Source of the DNA: Burkholderiales bacterium
Lineage (GTDB): Bacteria; Pseudomonadota; Gammaproteobacteria; Burkholderiales; Burkholderiaceae_C
DNA length: 37,567 nt
NCBI GenBank assembly: GCA_026954015.1
Contig: JAIXLP010000083.1
Location: 35,848-73,414 of the forward strand
Reading direction: 5' to 3'
The position numbers and the translations under genes were made by a program. The first letter of the stretch is position 1. Every line of letters begins with the position of its first letter. Below are positions 27,057 through 35,338 of the stretch, one piece after another. The notes beneath the pieces were generated by a model, which saw only the letters and a list, made by a program, of their open reading frames with translations, was not told the origin of the DNA and ran no database searches.

Positions 27057-27518
27057 TCAGGGCTTGATGTAGGCGTAGTGCTCACGGTTCTGCAACTGGC
27101 CGATGTGCACCACGCCCGAGGGCGTGAAGTCGGCGTCCATGATGAACTGCTCTTTCTTGAGGTTGCGGTTGCGCAGCGTGATCTCGCAGACCTCGAAGCG
27201 CACGCCGCGCGCCTTGAGCGCGCTCACGAGCGAGGCGTAGTCGATGTTCGGGTTCTTCGGGTCTTTCGCGCCGTCCATGAGGAAGTCCACCCCGTTGGCG
27301 TGCGTCACGACGACGATCTTCGTCTGCGGCGCCACGTCCAGGTGGTTGCGCACGTTGCGCAGCCCCTTGGTGGCCTGCGTCGCCGCGTCGTCGATGTGGT
27401 AGACCACCTTGTCCACGTCGCTGGCGGATTTGTCCTGGGCCATGGCGGCGGCCGCGGCGGCAAGCATGCCGGTGGCGAGCAGCGTGCGGCGGGCGCGGGT
27501 ACGTGGTGTAGAGGGCAT
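27057..27518 (-). CDS. DsrE-family exported protein
   Basis: This 153-residue protein starts at the ATG at 27518 with GGAGA upstream. The N-terminus MPSTPRTRARRTLLATGMLA has a twin-arginine-like pair (ARRTLLA), a hydrophobic core and AMAQ, so export by Tat or Sec is likely. The mature part has a DsrE/DsrF-like alpha/beta fold: KVVYHIDDAATQATKGLRNV, TKIVVVTHANGVDFLMDGAK, and RGVRFEVCEITLRNRNL with a single cysteine at the position often conserved in this family. DsrE proteins handle sulfur in some organisms, but exported single-domain members of this kind have no assigned role. It is convergent with gph and divergent from the trp leader. Confidence 0.82.
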   Translation of the reverse strand: MPSTPRTRARRTLLATGMLAAAAAAMAQDKSASDVDKVVYHIDDAATQATKGLRNVRNHLDVAPQTKIVVVTHANGVDFLMDGAKDPKNPNIDYASLVSALKARGVRFEVCEITLRNRNLKKEQFIMDADFTPSGVVHIGQLQNREHYAYIKP

Positions 27519-27635
27519 CGGTGTTCTCCGTGTGGCAGCAAAATTTGAACCGTGCAGCGTAGCGCGAAATACGCTGCCCTGCAGCGCCCGGCGATTTGGC
27601 GCCGGTGCCGTGCGCGGCTTTGCTACACTGGGGCC
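27519..27635. promoter_or_regulatory. Divergent region upstream of the trp leader with extended -10
   Basis: The gap holds promoters for the DsrE gene (minus) and the trp operon (plus). On the plus strand TGC-TACACT (27621-27629) is a good extended -10 element. No good -35 stands at 16-18 bases, although TTGGCG at 27596 is 22 bases away; extended -10 promoters can do without one. The predicted start of transcription, seven bases beyond the hexamer, is 27636, the A of the leader-peptide ATG. Confidence 0.5.
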
Positions 27636-27716
27636 ATGTTCATCCATCGCGCGTTCATTGCGGGTCTGAGCGACCGGGGAGCCTGGCCCTGGCGTCGCTG
27701 CGTGCCGCTCACCTGA
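27636..27716 (+). CDS. trpL: trp operon leader peptide
   Basis: This 26-codon open frame, ATG 27636 to TGA 27716, begins MFIHRAFIAGLSDRG and contains Trp-Pro-Trp at residues 17-19 (TGG at 27684 and 27690), followed by RRCVPLT. Two Trp codons in so short a peptide, placed 120 bases before trpE and followed by hairpins, are the hallmark of transcription attenuation. When charged tRNA-Trp is scarce, ribosomes stall at these codons and change the fold of the leader RNA. No Shine-Dalgarno sequence precedes the ATG, and the extended -10 element suggests the RNA starts at the AUG, so translation may be leaderless as described for trpL of Sinorhizobium meliloti. Confidence 0.8.
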   Translation: MFIHRAFIAGLSDRGAWPWRRCVPLT

Positions 27717-27823
27717 ACGCGCCCGGGGCACCGCCCAGGGTGCCCACGCCGCTCCGCTGCATCGCAGGCGGAGCCCCCTCCTTCACGAAAACGTCTGGCG
27801 GCCCCGCTGCAAGCGCCGCCGGA
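27687..27823 (+). promoter_or_regulatory. trpE attenuator region: competing hairpins
   Basis: Three stems can be drawn. Stem A: GGGCACC (27726-27732) with GGTGCCC (27739-27745), six-base loop. Stem B: GCTCCGC (27751-27757) with GCGGAGC (27768-27774), ten-base loop. Stem C: TCTGGCGGC (27794-27802) with GCCGCCGGA (27815-27823), one wobble, ending four bases before the trpE ribosome site. The Trp-codon segment CCCTGG (27687-27692) can pair with CCAGGG (27735-27740) and so compete with stem A, the expected 1:2 against 2:3 switch. No T-run follows stem B, so termination may be Rho-dependent, or control may act on trpE translation through stem C. Confidence 0.6.
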
Positions 27824-27837
27824 TCTGGGAGTGAACC

Positions 27838-29337
27838 GTGATTACTGAACTCGAATTCAAGAGCCTGGCCGGTGAAGGCTACAACCGCATTCCGCTGATA
27901 GCGGAGGCCTTCGCCGATCTTGAAACCCCGCTGTCGCTGTATCTCAAGCTCGCCCACGGGCAGGGCGACGGGCGCAACAGCTTCCTGCTCGAGTCGGTCG
28001 TGGGCGGAGAGCGCTTCGGGCGCTACAGCTTCATCGGCCTGCCCGCGCGCACGCTGGTGCGCGCCAGCGGCTTTGGCGACGGCGCGCGCACCGAGGTGGT
28101 GACCGATGGCGCCGTGGTGGAGACGCTCGCGGGCAATCCGCTGGATGCGATCGCCCGGTACCAGCAGCGCTTCAAGGTGGCGCTGCGCCCCGGCCTGCCG
28201 CGCTTTTGCGGGGGGCTGGCGGGTTACTTCGGCTACGACGCGGTGCGCTACATCGAAAAAAAGCTCGAACGCACGTGCCCGCCCGAGCAGATCGGGTGCC
28301 CCGACATCCTGCTGCTGCAGTGCGAGGAGGTGGCCGTCATCGACAACCTCTCGGGCAAGCTCTACCTCATCGTCTGGGCCGATCCGACGCAGCCCGAGGC
28401 CTATGCGCGCGGCAAAAAGCGCCTGCGCGCGCTCAAGGAGCAGCTCAAGTATTCGGTGAGCGCGCCGCGTGTGGTGGCGAGCGAGAGCTACCCGGCCGAG
28501 CGCAGCTTCGCCAAGGCGGACTACCTGGCCGCCGTCGCGCGCGCCAAGGAGCTGATCGCCGCGGGCGACTTCATGCAGGTGCAGGTGGGCCAGCGCATCC
28601 ACAAGCGCTACACGCAGTCGCCGCTGTCGCTGTACCGCGCGCTGCGCTCGCTCAATCCGTCGCCCTACATGTATTTCTACGATTTCGGCGACTTCCAGGT
28701 GGTGGGCGCAAGCCCCGAAATCCTGGTGCGCCAGGAGAAGGTGGAGGACGGCACCAAGGTGACGATCCGCCCGCTGGCGGGCACGCGTGCGCGCGGCGCC
28801 ACGCCCGAGAAGGACAAGGCGGCCGAGCAGGAGCTGGTTGCCGACCCCAAGGAGCGCGCCGAGCACGTGATGCTGATCGACCTGGCGCGCAACGACATCG
28901 GGCGCATCGCGCAGGTGGGCAGCGTGAAGGTGACCGAGGCCTTCGTCGTGGAGCGCTACAGCCACGTGATGCATATCGTGAGCAACGTCGAGGGCCTGCT
29001 GCAGCCGGGCATGAGCAGCATGGACGTGCTCAAGGCCACCTTTCCCGCAGGCACGCTCACCGGCGCGCCCAAGGTGCATGCGATGGAGGTGATTGACCAG
29101 CTGGAGCCGACCAAGCGCGGCCTGTACGGCGGCGCCTGCGGGTACCTGAGCTACGCGGGCGACATGGACGTGGCGATCGCGATCCGCACCGGCGTGGTCA
29201 AGGACGGCATGCTCTACGTGCAGGCGGCGGCCGGCATCGTCGCCGACTCGGTGCCCGAGCTGGAGTGGAAAGAGACCGAGGCCAAGGCGCGCGCGCTGCT
29301 GCGCGCAGCCGAGCTCGTCGAGGAGGGGCTGGAATGA
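27838..29337 (+). CDS. trpE: Anthranilate synthase component I
   Basis: This 499-residue subunit makes anthranilate from chorismate with ammonia supplied by TrpG, the first committed step of tryptophan synthesis. The start is GTG at 27838 with GGGAG six bases upstream. The allosteric tryptophan-binding LLES motif is present ([20 protein letters not shown], about residue 48), so feedback inhibition is likely. The catalytic domain has [55 protein letters not shown], and [20 protein letters not shown]. The stop overlaps the trpG start in ATGA. Upstream lies a Trp-codon leader peptide with hairpins, so both attenuation and feedback control are indicated. Confidence 0.97.
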   Translation: MITELEFKSLAGEGYNRIPLIAEAFADLETPLSLYLKLAHGQGDGRNSFLLESVVGGERFGRYSFIGLPARTLVRASGFGDGARTEVVTDGAVVETLAGNPLDAIARYQQRFKVALRPGLPRFCGGLAGYFGYDAVRYIEKKLERTCPPEQIGCPDILLLQCEEVAVIDNLSGKLYLIVWADPTQPEAYARGKKRLRALKEQLKYSVSAPRVVASESYPAERSFAKADYLAAVARAKELIAAGDFMQVQVGQRIHKRYTQSPLSLYRALRSLNPSPYMYFYDFGDFQVVGASPEILVRQEKVEDGTKVTIRPLAGTRARGATPEKDKAAEQELVADPKERAEHVMLIDLARNDIGRIAQVGSVKVTEAFVVERYSHVMHIVSNVEGLLQPGMSSMDVLKATFPAGTLTGAPKVHAMEVIDQLEPTKRGLYGGACGYLSYAGDMDVAIAIRTGVVKDGMLYVQAAAGIVADSVPELEWKETEAKARALLRAAELVEEGLE

Positions 29338-29948
29338 AGCTCCTGATGATCGACAACTACGACAGCTTCACCTTCAACCTGGTGCAGTATTTCGGCGAGC
29401 TGGGCGCGCAGGTGACGACGCTGCGCAACGACGAGGTGACGCTCGACGGGCTCGACGCGCTGTTTGCGCGCGGTGCGTTCGAGCGCCTGTGCATCAGCCC
29501 CGGTCCGTGCTCGCCCGCCGAGGCGGGGGTATCGGTGGCGGCGATTCGCCACTTCGCGGGCAAGGTACCCATCCTTGGCGTGTGCCTGGGCCACCAGGCG
29601 ATCGGCGCGGCGTTTGGCGCCGCCGTGGTGCGCGCGGGTCGGCAGATGCACGGCAAGACCAGCGTCATCACGACCGACGGGCAGGGCGTGTTTGCCGGGC
29701 TGCCCCGGCAGTACACGGTGAACCGCTACCACTCGCTCGCGATCGAGCGCGCGTCGCTGCCCGCCTGCCTGCAGGTGACGGCGACGAGCGAGGACGGCGA
29801 GATACAGGGTGTGCGCCACCGCGAGCTGGCGGTGGAGGGCGTGCAGTTCCACCCCGAGAGCATCCTGACCGAGCACGGCCATGCGCTGCTGCGCAATTTC
29901 CTGCAGCAGCGTCCCAGTTCCGAAAATTCAAATCAAATCAGCCTCTAG
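29334..29948 (+). CDS. trpG: Anthranilate synthase component II (glutamine amidotransferase)
   Basis: This 204-residue class I amidotransferase subunit supplies ammonia from glutamine to Trp[21 protein letters not shown]-type opening (actual start [12 protein letters not shown]), the [11 protein letters not shown] oxyanion segment, the nucleophile in [10 protein letters not shown] (about residue 84), and the catalytic His/Glu in [11 protein letters not shown] are all present. The ATG overlaps the trpE stop. Oddity: after the normal end (LLRNFLQQ) the last residues [10 protein letters not shown] and the TAG stop codon lie in a copy of the dispersed palindromic repeat, so the C-terminal tail is repeat-derived. 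Confidence 0.96.
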   Translation: MKLLMIDNYDSFTFNLVQYFGELGAQVTTLRNDEVTLDGLDALFARGAFERLCISPGPCSPAEAGVSVAAIRHFAGKVPILGVCLGHQAIGAAFGAAVVRAGRQMHGKTSVITTDGQGVFAGLPRQYTVNRYHSLAIERASLPACLQVTATSEDGEIQGVRHRELAVEGVQFHPESILTEHGHALLRNFLQQRPSSENSNQISL

Positions 29949-29980
29949 CGCTTGTCCATCAAGCGCTAACAGCTATCAAC
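29925..29980. repeat. Palindromic dispersed repeat, copy D (trpG stop/trpD leader)
   Basis: The plus strand reads AAATTCAAATCAAATCAG, CCTCTAGCGCTTG, TCCAT, CAAGCGCTAACAGCTATCAA. This is the most complete copy in the window: perfect AGCGCTTG/CAAGCGCT stem with a five-base loop. The TAG of trpG (29946-29948) is inside its left arm, and the trpD ribosome site AAGGAG begins two bases after its right end. In the trp mRNA the hairpin sits in the only gap of the operon. Confidence 0.9.
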
Positions 29981-29992
29981 CAAGGAGTAACC

Positions 29993-31030
29993 ATGAGCGC
30001 CATCATCACCCCCCAGCAAGCGCTGCAGCGCACCATCGAGCACCGCGAAATCTTCCACGACGAGATGCTGCACCTGATGCGGCTCATCATGAGCGGCGAG
30101 CTCTCGCCGGTGATGACCGCGGCCATCATCACCGGCCTGCGCGTGAAGAAGGAGACCATAGGCGAGATCACCGCCGCCGCGCAGGTGATGCGCGAGTTTT
30201 CCAACAAGGTGCACGTGCAGGATACGACGCACCTCGTCGACGTGGTGGGCACGGGCGGCGACGGCGCGGGCACGTTCAACATCTCCACCTGCGCGATCTT
30301 CATCGTGGCGGCCGCGGGCGCCCGCGTGAGCAAGCACGGCGGGCGCAGCGTCTCGAGCAAGTCGGGCAGCGCCGACGTGATGGAGCAGCTCGGTGTGAAC
30401 ATCCAGCTCACGCCCGAGCAGATCGCGCAGTCGGTGGCCGAGGTCGGCATAGGCTTCATGTTCGCGCCCAACCACCACCCGGCGATGAAGAACGTCGCGC
30501 CGGTGCGCAAGGAACTGGGCGTGCGCACCATCTTCAACATCCTGGGGCCGCTCACCAACCCCGCGGGTGCGCCGAACATCCTCATGGGGGTGTTCCACGA
30601 AGACCTCGTGGGCATCCAGGTGCGCGCGCTGCAGCGCCTGGGCGCCGAGCATGCGCTCGTGGTCTACGGCCGCGACGGGCTGGACGAGATCAGCCTGGGC
30701 GCGGGCACGCGTGTGGGCGAGCTGAAAGACGGCGTGGTGCGCGAGTACGAAATCCACCCCGAGGACTTTGGCCTGCGCATGGCGGGCACGCGCGCGCTCA
30801 AGGTGGCGACGCCCGAGGAATCCAAGGCCATGGTGCTGTCGGTGCTGCGCGGCGAGGGCGGCCCGGCGCACGACGTGGTCTGCCTGAACGCGGGTGCGGC
30901 GCTGTACGCGGCGGGTGTGGCGTCGAGCATCGCCGATGGCCTCAGGCGTGCCCAGCAGGCGGTGGCCAGCGGCGCGGCGCGCGAGAAGCTGGCGCAGTTC
31001 ATCGCGTTCACGCGCAAGTGCGCGGCATGA
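29993..31030 (+). CDS. trpD: Anthranilate phosphoribosyltransferase
   Basis: This 345-residue enzyme joins anthranilate to PRPP, the second step of tryptophan synthesis. It contains the PRPP-binding [18 protein letters not shown] (about residue 80), [40 protein letters not shown], and [19 protein letters not shown], all typical of the family. AAGGAG (29982-29987) stands five bases before the ATG. The 44-base gap after trpG is filled by the palindromic repeat, so translation is not coupled to trpG as trpG is to trpE. Its stop overlaps an ATG (31027) in the trpC frame. Confidence 0.97.
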   Translation: MSAIITPQQALQRTIEHREIFHDEMLHLMRLIMSGELSPVMTAAIITGLRVKKETIGEITAAAQVMREFSNKVHVQDTTHLVDVVGTGGDGAGTFNISTCAIFIVAAAGARVSKHGGRSVSSKSGSADVMEQLGVNIQLTPEQIAQSVAEVGIGFMFAPNHHPAMKNVAPVRKELGVRTIFNILGPLTNPAGAPNILMGVFHEDLVGIQVRALQRLGAEHALVVYGRDGLDEISLGAGTRVGELKDGVVREYEIHPEDFGLRMAGTRALKVATPEESKAMVLSVLRGEGGPAHDVVCLNAGAALYAAGVASSIADGLRRAQQAVASGAAREKLAQFIAFTRKCAA

Positions 31031-31044
31031 CGCGGGAGGGCGCC

Positions 31045-31845
31045 ATGTCCGACATCCTGGAGCGCATTTGCGCCGTCAAGCGCGAGGAGGTTGCCGCGGC
31101 GCAAAAGCGCGTGCCGCTGGCGGCGGTGCGCGCCGACGCCGAAAGCCGCGTGCTCACGCGCGACTTCATTGGCAGCCTGCGCGGCAGGATCGCCGCCGGG
31201 CAGGCGGCGGTGATCGCCGAGATCAAGAAGGCGAGCCCGAGCAAGGGCGTGATCCGCCCCGACTTCGTCCCCGCCGACATTGCGCAGAGCTACGCCGAGG
31301 GCGACGGCGAGATGAGCGCGGCCTGCCTTTCGGTACTGACCGACCGGCAGTTCTTCCAGGGCAGCGTGGACTACCTCAAGCAGGCGCGCGCCTCGTGCGG
31401 CCTGCCGGTGCTGCGCAAGGATTTCATGGTCGATCCGTGGCAGATCTACGAGTCGCGCGCGATCGGGGCCGACTGCATCCTGCTCATCGCCGCGTGCCTG
31501 GACGACGCGCGCATGGCCGAGATGGAGGCGATCGCGCATGCGCTCGACATGGCGGTGCTCGTCGAGGTGCACGGCCCCGAGGAACTGGAGCGCGCGCTGC
31601 GCCTGAAAACGCCGCTCGTCGGCATCAACAACCGCAACCTGCGCACGTTCGAGGTCAGCCTGCAGACCACGCTCGATCTGCGCCCGCGGGTGCCGCCGGA
31701 GCGCCTGCTCGTCGCCGAATCAGGCATCGCCACGGCGCACGACGTGCGCACGCTGCGCGACGCCGGCGTGCACGCCTTCCTCGTCGGGGAAACCCTGATG
31801 CGTGCGCCCGACCCCGGAATGGCGCTCGCGCAGCTCTTCGGGTAG
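31045..31845 (+). CDS. trpC: Indole-3-glycerol phosphate synthase
   Basis: This 266-residue TIM-barrel enzyme closes the indole ring to give indole-3-glycerol phosphate. It begins [16 protein letters not shown] with GGGAGG upstream. Catalytic segments are [19 protein letters not shown] (about residue 60), [40 protein letters not shown] and LVAESGI. An in-frame ATG six codons earlier (31027) overlaps the trpD stop and could be the start instead. It is the last trp gene here; trpF, trpB and trpA are not in the window, as expected for Burkholderiales, where they form a separate cluster. Confidence 0.96.
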   Translation: MSDILERICAVKREEVAAAQKRVPLAAVRADAESRVLTRDFIGSLRGRIAAGQAAVIAEIKKASPSKGVIRPDFVPADIAQSYAEGDGEMSAACLSVLTDRQFFQGSVDYLKQARASCGLPVLRKDFMVDPWQIYESRAIGADCILLIAACLDDARMAEMEAIAHALDMAVLVEVHGPEELERALRLKTPLVGINNRNLRTFEVSLQTTLDLRPRVPPERLLVAESGIATAHDVRTLRDAGVHAFLVGETLMRAPDPGMALAQLFG

Positions 31846-31898
31846 ATTGGGTCCGGCGCGCCAGTGATCCGCCGCATGCGCGACCCGCATGTACCGCC

Positions 31899-34184
31899 AT
31901 GGCACCGTCCTTCTGGTCCGAATCCGCTTCGTCGTCGCGCCAGCTTCCGCTGGCGTGGCGCTGGCTCGCGCGCGTGGTGCTGTGGTTGCCGGGCGCGGCG
32001 TTGGCGCTGTGGCTCTGGATCGCAAGCGACGCGCTGCCAGTGGCCTGGCGGCCCATCGCGTGGGCGCTTGCGGCGCTGTATGTCGCCGCCGTGGTGGCGC
32101 TGGTCATCACCGGGACGATGGCGTACCGGCGCCGCGCCGAGCGCGCCGCGACGCTCGAAGGCCGCTGGCAGGCGATCCTGCACGCGACCCACCTGGGCAT
32201 CTGGGACTGGGACGAGCGCCTGCACACGATGTACTACTCGCCGAGCTGGAAACGGATGCTCGGCTATGCCGAACACGAGATCGGCACCGGCCTGCAGGAG
32301 TGGATGAGCCGCCTGCACCCCGACGAGCGCGACCAGGTGCTCGTGGGCGTGCGCCGCTACTACCGCGGCGGGGGCAGCGGGGTGTACGAAAGCGTGCACC
32401 GCATGCGGCGCAAGGACGGCAGCTACCAGTGGGTGGAACTGCGCGGCTATGCGATCGAGCGCGATGCGCGCAACCGCCCCTTGCGCTTCGTCGGCGTGCA
32501 GGCCGACATCACCGCGCGCCGCGCGCTCGAGGAGCGCCTGGACCGCCTGGCCGAGAACGTTCCCGGACTGCTGTTCCAGTACCGGCGTGACGCGGACGGG
32601 CACGACCGCTTTCTCTATTGCACCGACAAGGTGCGCCAGATCTACGGCCTCACGCCCGAACAGTTGCGGCGCAGCGCCGAGCCGCTGGCCAAGCGCGTGC
32701 ATCCCGACGACCTCGGGCCGCTGCTGCACAGCATCGCGGAGTCCGCGAGGACGCTGGGCGTGTGGCAGCTCGCGTACCGCGTGGTGCTGCCCGGGCGGGG
32801 CGAGCGCTGGATCAGCGGCATGGCGCGGCCGCAGCGGCTGGACGACGGCGCCACCGTCTGGCACGGTTATCTGCACGACGCCACCGAGGAGCGGCAGTTG
32901 CGCGAACGGCTGGACCGGCTGGTGCAGGACGTGCCCGGCATGCTCTACCAGTTGCGCATGGAGCCGGGGGGCCGCCAGTGGCTTCCGTACGTGAGCCGCA
33001 ATTCGCAGGCGGTTTACGGCCTCACCGCCGAACGCATGCGCGAGGACCCGGCGGCGATGTTCGCGCTCATGGAGCCCGACGATCTCTACAGCGGTCAGCG
33101 CAAGCTCGAAGCGTCGGCGCGCGCGCTCACCGAATGGGTGCACGAATTTCGCATCAAGCTGCCCGGCGGGGGCGAGCGCTGGCTCAGCACGCGCGCGCAG
33201 CCCCAGCGCATCGCGGGTGACGCGGTGCTCTGGAACGGGTATGTGCAGGACGTGACCGCGATCAAGCAGCAGGAGCTGCGACTGCAGGAGAGCGAGCGCG
33301 TGCTCAACCACCTGATGCGCGAGATGCCCATCGGCCTGTGCATGGTGAACGCCGCGGGGCAGATCTACTTTCGCAACCGGCGCTTTGACGAGTACTTCGG
33401 CTATGCACCCGGCGAGACCCTGACGCGCGAGCGCTGGTGGCGCGAGGCGTTCCCCGATCCGGGCTACCGCGCCGAGGTGGCGATGCAGTGGCAGATGGTC
33501 AAGGCCGATGCGCTCGCCCGCGGCGGCGAGGTCGCGCAGCACGAATACGCTCTGTGGACGCCCAACGGACAGCGCGCCATGGCCATCGGCGGGGTGGCAC
33601 TGAGCGGCCATCTGCTCGTGACCTTCATCGACCAGACCGAGCAACGCGCGCAAAGCGACCAGTTGCGGCGCATGGCCTATGTCGACGGCCTGACCGGCAT
33701 CGCCAACCGGCGCCAGTTCGACCTCACGCTCAAGGCCGAGTGGAGCCGCGGCCAGCGCAGCCACCAGCCGCTGGCGCTGCTCATGGTGGACATCGACCGC
33801 TTCAAGGACTTCAACGATGTGTATGGGCACCAGCAGAGCGACGACTGCCTGCGTGCCGTCGCGGGCGCGCTGCAGGCCGGGCTGAGCCGCCCGCACGACG
33901 TCGTGGCGCGCTATGGTGGCGAGGAGTTCGCGTGCGTGCTGCCCGTCTCCGGGCTGTCAGGCGCGCTGCACATCGCGCGCGCGCTGTGCGACCGGGTGCA
34001 GGCGCTGGCGATCGCGCACTCGGGCTCCAGCGTGGCCAGCGTCGTCACGGTGAGCATAGGCGTGGCGGTCGAGGTGCCGGGCGCCACCGGCTCGCCTGAG
34101 CAGCTCGTCGCGCGCGCGGACGCCTGCCTCTACCGCGCCAAGACGGCCGGACGCAACCGCGCGGTGGGCGACGCGGCGCCCTGA
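31899..34184 (+). CDS. Membrane diguanylate cyclase with four PAS domains
   Basis: This 761-residue protein should make cyclic di-GMP from GTP. Two transmembrane segments (about 17-40 and 47-73, LVVLWLPGAALALWLWIA-like and VAAVVALVITG) have almost no periplasmic loop. Four PAS domains follow (about 75-195, 200-320, 325-445, 455-575); the first two carry WDWDERLHTMYYSPSWKRML and LLFQYRRDADGHDRFLY. The GGDEF domain begins MAYVDGLTGIANRRQFDLTL, has DIDRFKDFNDVYGHQQSDDC, and keeps both the active-site RYGGEEF (near 672) and the inhibitory-site motif RPHD five residues before it, so it looks active and product-inhibited. No EAL domain is present. The ATG at 31899 is 53 bases after trpC. Signal unknown. 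Confidence 0.92.
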   Translation: MAPSFWSESASSSRQLPLAWRWLARVVLWLPGAALALWLWIASDALPVAWRPIAWALAALYVAAVVALVITGTMAYRRRAERAATLEGRWQAILHATHLGIWDWDERLHTMYYSPSWKRMLGYAEHEIGTGLQEWMSRLHPDERDQVLVGVRRYYRGGGSGVYESVHRMRRKDGSYQWVELRGYAIERDARNRPLRFVGVQADITARRALEERLDRLAENVPGLLFQYRRDADGHDRFLYCTDKVRQIYGLTPEQLRRSAEPLAKRVHPDDLGPLLHSIAESARTLGVWQLAYRVVLPGRGERWISGMARPQRLDDGATVWHGYLHDATEERQLRERLDRLVQDVPGMLYQLRMEPGGRQWLPYVSRNSQAVYGLTAERMREDPAAMFALMEPDDLYSGQRKLEASARALTEWVHEFRIKLPGGGERWLSTRAQPQRIAGDAVLWNGYVQDVTAIKQQELRLQESERVLNHLMREMPIGLCMVNAAGQIYFRNRRFDEYFGYAPGETLTRERWWREAFPDPGYRAEVAMQWQMVKADALARGGEVAQHEYALWTPNGQRAMAIGGVALSGHLLVTFIDQTEQRAQSDQLRRMAYVDGLTGIANRRQFDLTLKAEWSRGQRSHQPLALLMVDIDRFKDFNDVYGHQQSDDCLRAVAGALQAGLSRPHDVVARYGGEEFACVLPVSGLSGALHIARALCDRVQALAIAHSGSSVASVVTVSIGVAVEVPGATGSPEQLVARADACLYRAKTAGRNRAVGDAAP

Positions 34185-34200
34185 GTGCGCCGCGGCGGCA

Positions 34201-35295
34201 TCACGCCCCGGCGGCCCGCTGCAGCAGCATTGCATCCCCGTAGCTGAAGAAACGGTAGCGTGCCTCGACCGCGTGCCGGTACAGCCGCATGATGTGCTCA
34301 TGCCCGGCGAAGGCGCTCACCAGCATCATCAGCGTGCTGCGCGGCAGGTGAAAGTTCGTGACGAGCAGGTCGACCACGCGAAAGTCAAACCCCGGCGTGA
34401 TGAAGATGTCCGTGTCGCCGTGCGTCTGGCCGGTGCGTGCCCACGATTCGAGCGTACGCACCGTGGTGGTGCCGATTGCGAGCACGCGCCCGCCGCGCGC
34501 GCGGCACTGCGCGATCGCCTCCAGCGTGGCAGCGGGGATGTCGTAGTGCTCGCTGTGCATGTGGTGCCCGGCGATGGTGGCGGCCTTCACCGGCTGGAAG
34601 GTGCCCGCGCCCACGTGCAGCGTGATGCGCGCCTGCTCCACGCCGCGCGCGGCAAGCTGCGCGAGCACGGCCTCGTCGAAGTGCAGCGCGGCCGTGGGCG
34701 CCGCCACCGCGCCGGGCGTGCGCGCGAAGATGGTCTGGTAGCGCGCGTCGTCCTCTGTCTCGTCGGGGTCGTGCCCGCCCTCCTGGTGGCGTTCGATGTA
34801 GGGTGGCAGCGGCATGTGGCCATGGCGCTGCATCAGCTCCCATGGGGTTTCGTGCGTGGGGCCGTGCAGCGCGAGCCGGAACAGCGCGCCGTGCGCGTCG
34901 GGCCAGCGCGCGAGCAGCGTCGCGTCGAACCCGCCGTGCGCCAGGCCGCCAGCGATGTGCAGCGTCGCGCCTGCCGCGGGCTTCTTGCTCACCTTCATGT
35001 GGGCAAGGACTTCGCCCTCCTGCAGCACGCGCTCGATGAGCAGCTCCACGTGGCCGCCGCTTTCCTTCTCGCCGAAGAGCCGCGCCTTGATGACGCGGGT
35101 GTCGTTGAACACCAGCAGGTCGCCGCGCGCCAGCAGCGTGGGCAGCGCGCGAAAGATGAGGTCGCGCGGCGGCCACGTGCGGCCGTCGAGCAGGCGCGAG
35201 CCGCTGCGCTCGGGCGCGGGGTGCTGGGCGATCAGCTCGGGGGGCAGGGCGTAGTCGAAGTCGCCGAGCGTGTAGGTGCGTGGGGGAGTGGACAT
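34201..35295 (-). CDS. queA: S-adenosylmethionine:tRNA ribosyltransferase-isomerase
   Basis: This 364-residue enzyme transfers and isomerises the ribosyl group of S-adenosylmethionine to preQ1-tRNA, giving epoxyqueuosine. Typical blocks are [20 protein letters not shown] near the start, [81 protein letters not shown], and [20 protein letters not shown]. The start at 35295 gives [19 protein letters not shown]. An upstream in-frame ATG at 35379 lies within the HD-GYP coding region and is less likely. Gene ends converge with the diguanylate cyclase (16 bases apart). The gene lies 43 bases downstream of the HD-GYP gene. Confidence 0.96.
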   Translation of the reverse strand: MSTPPRTYTLGDFDYALPPELIAQHPAPERSGSRLLDGRTWPPRDLIFRALPTLLARGDLLVFNDTRVIKARLFGEKESGGHVELLIERVLQEGEVLAHMKVSKKPAAGATLHIAGGLAHGGFDATLLARWPDAHGALFRLALHGPTHETPWELMQRHGHMPLPPYIERHQEGGHDPDETEDDARYQTIFARTPGAVAAPTAALHFDEAVLAQLAARGVEQARITLHVGAGTFQPVKAATIAGHHMHSEHYDIPAATLEAIAQCRARGGRVLAIGTTTVRTLESWARTGQTHGDTDIFITPGFDFRVVDLLVTNFHLPRSTLMMLVSAFAGHEHIMRLYRHAVEARYRFFSYGDAMLLQRAAGA

Positions 35296-35338
35296 GCGTG
35301 CGGGCGCACCGAAGGAAGACGGCTGCGATTGTCGCGCG

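Noticed and set aside
27751-27790. Intrinsic terminator in the trp leader
   Set aside because: The stem is good but no T-run follows, so I list it only as part of the attenuator region and not as a terminator.
31446-33896. Minus-strand open frame of about 816 codons opposite trpC and the diguanylate cyclase
   Set aside because: The plus strand encodes well-defined trpC, PAS and GGDEF motifs here. The antisense product is low-complexity Ala/Arg/His/Leu without family features.
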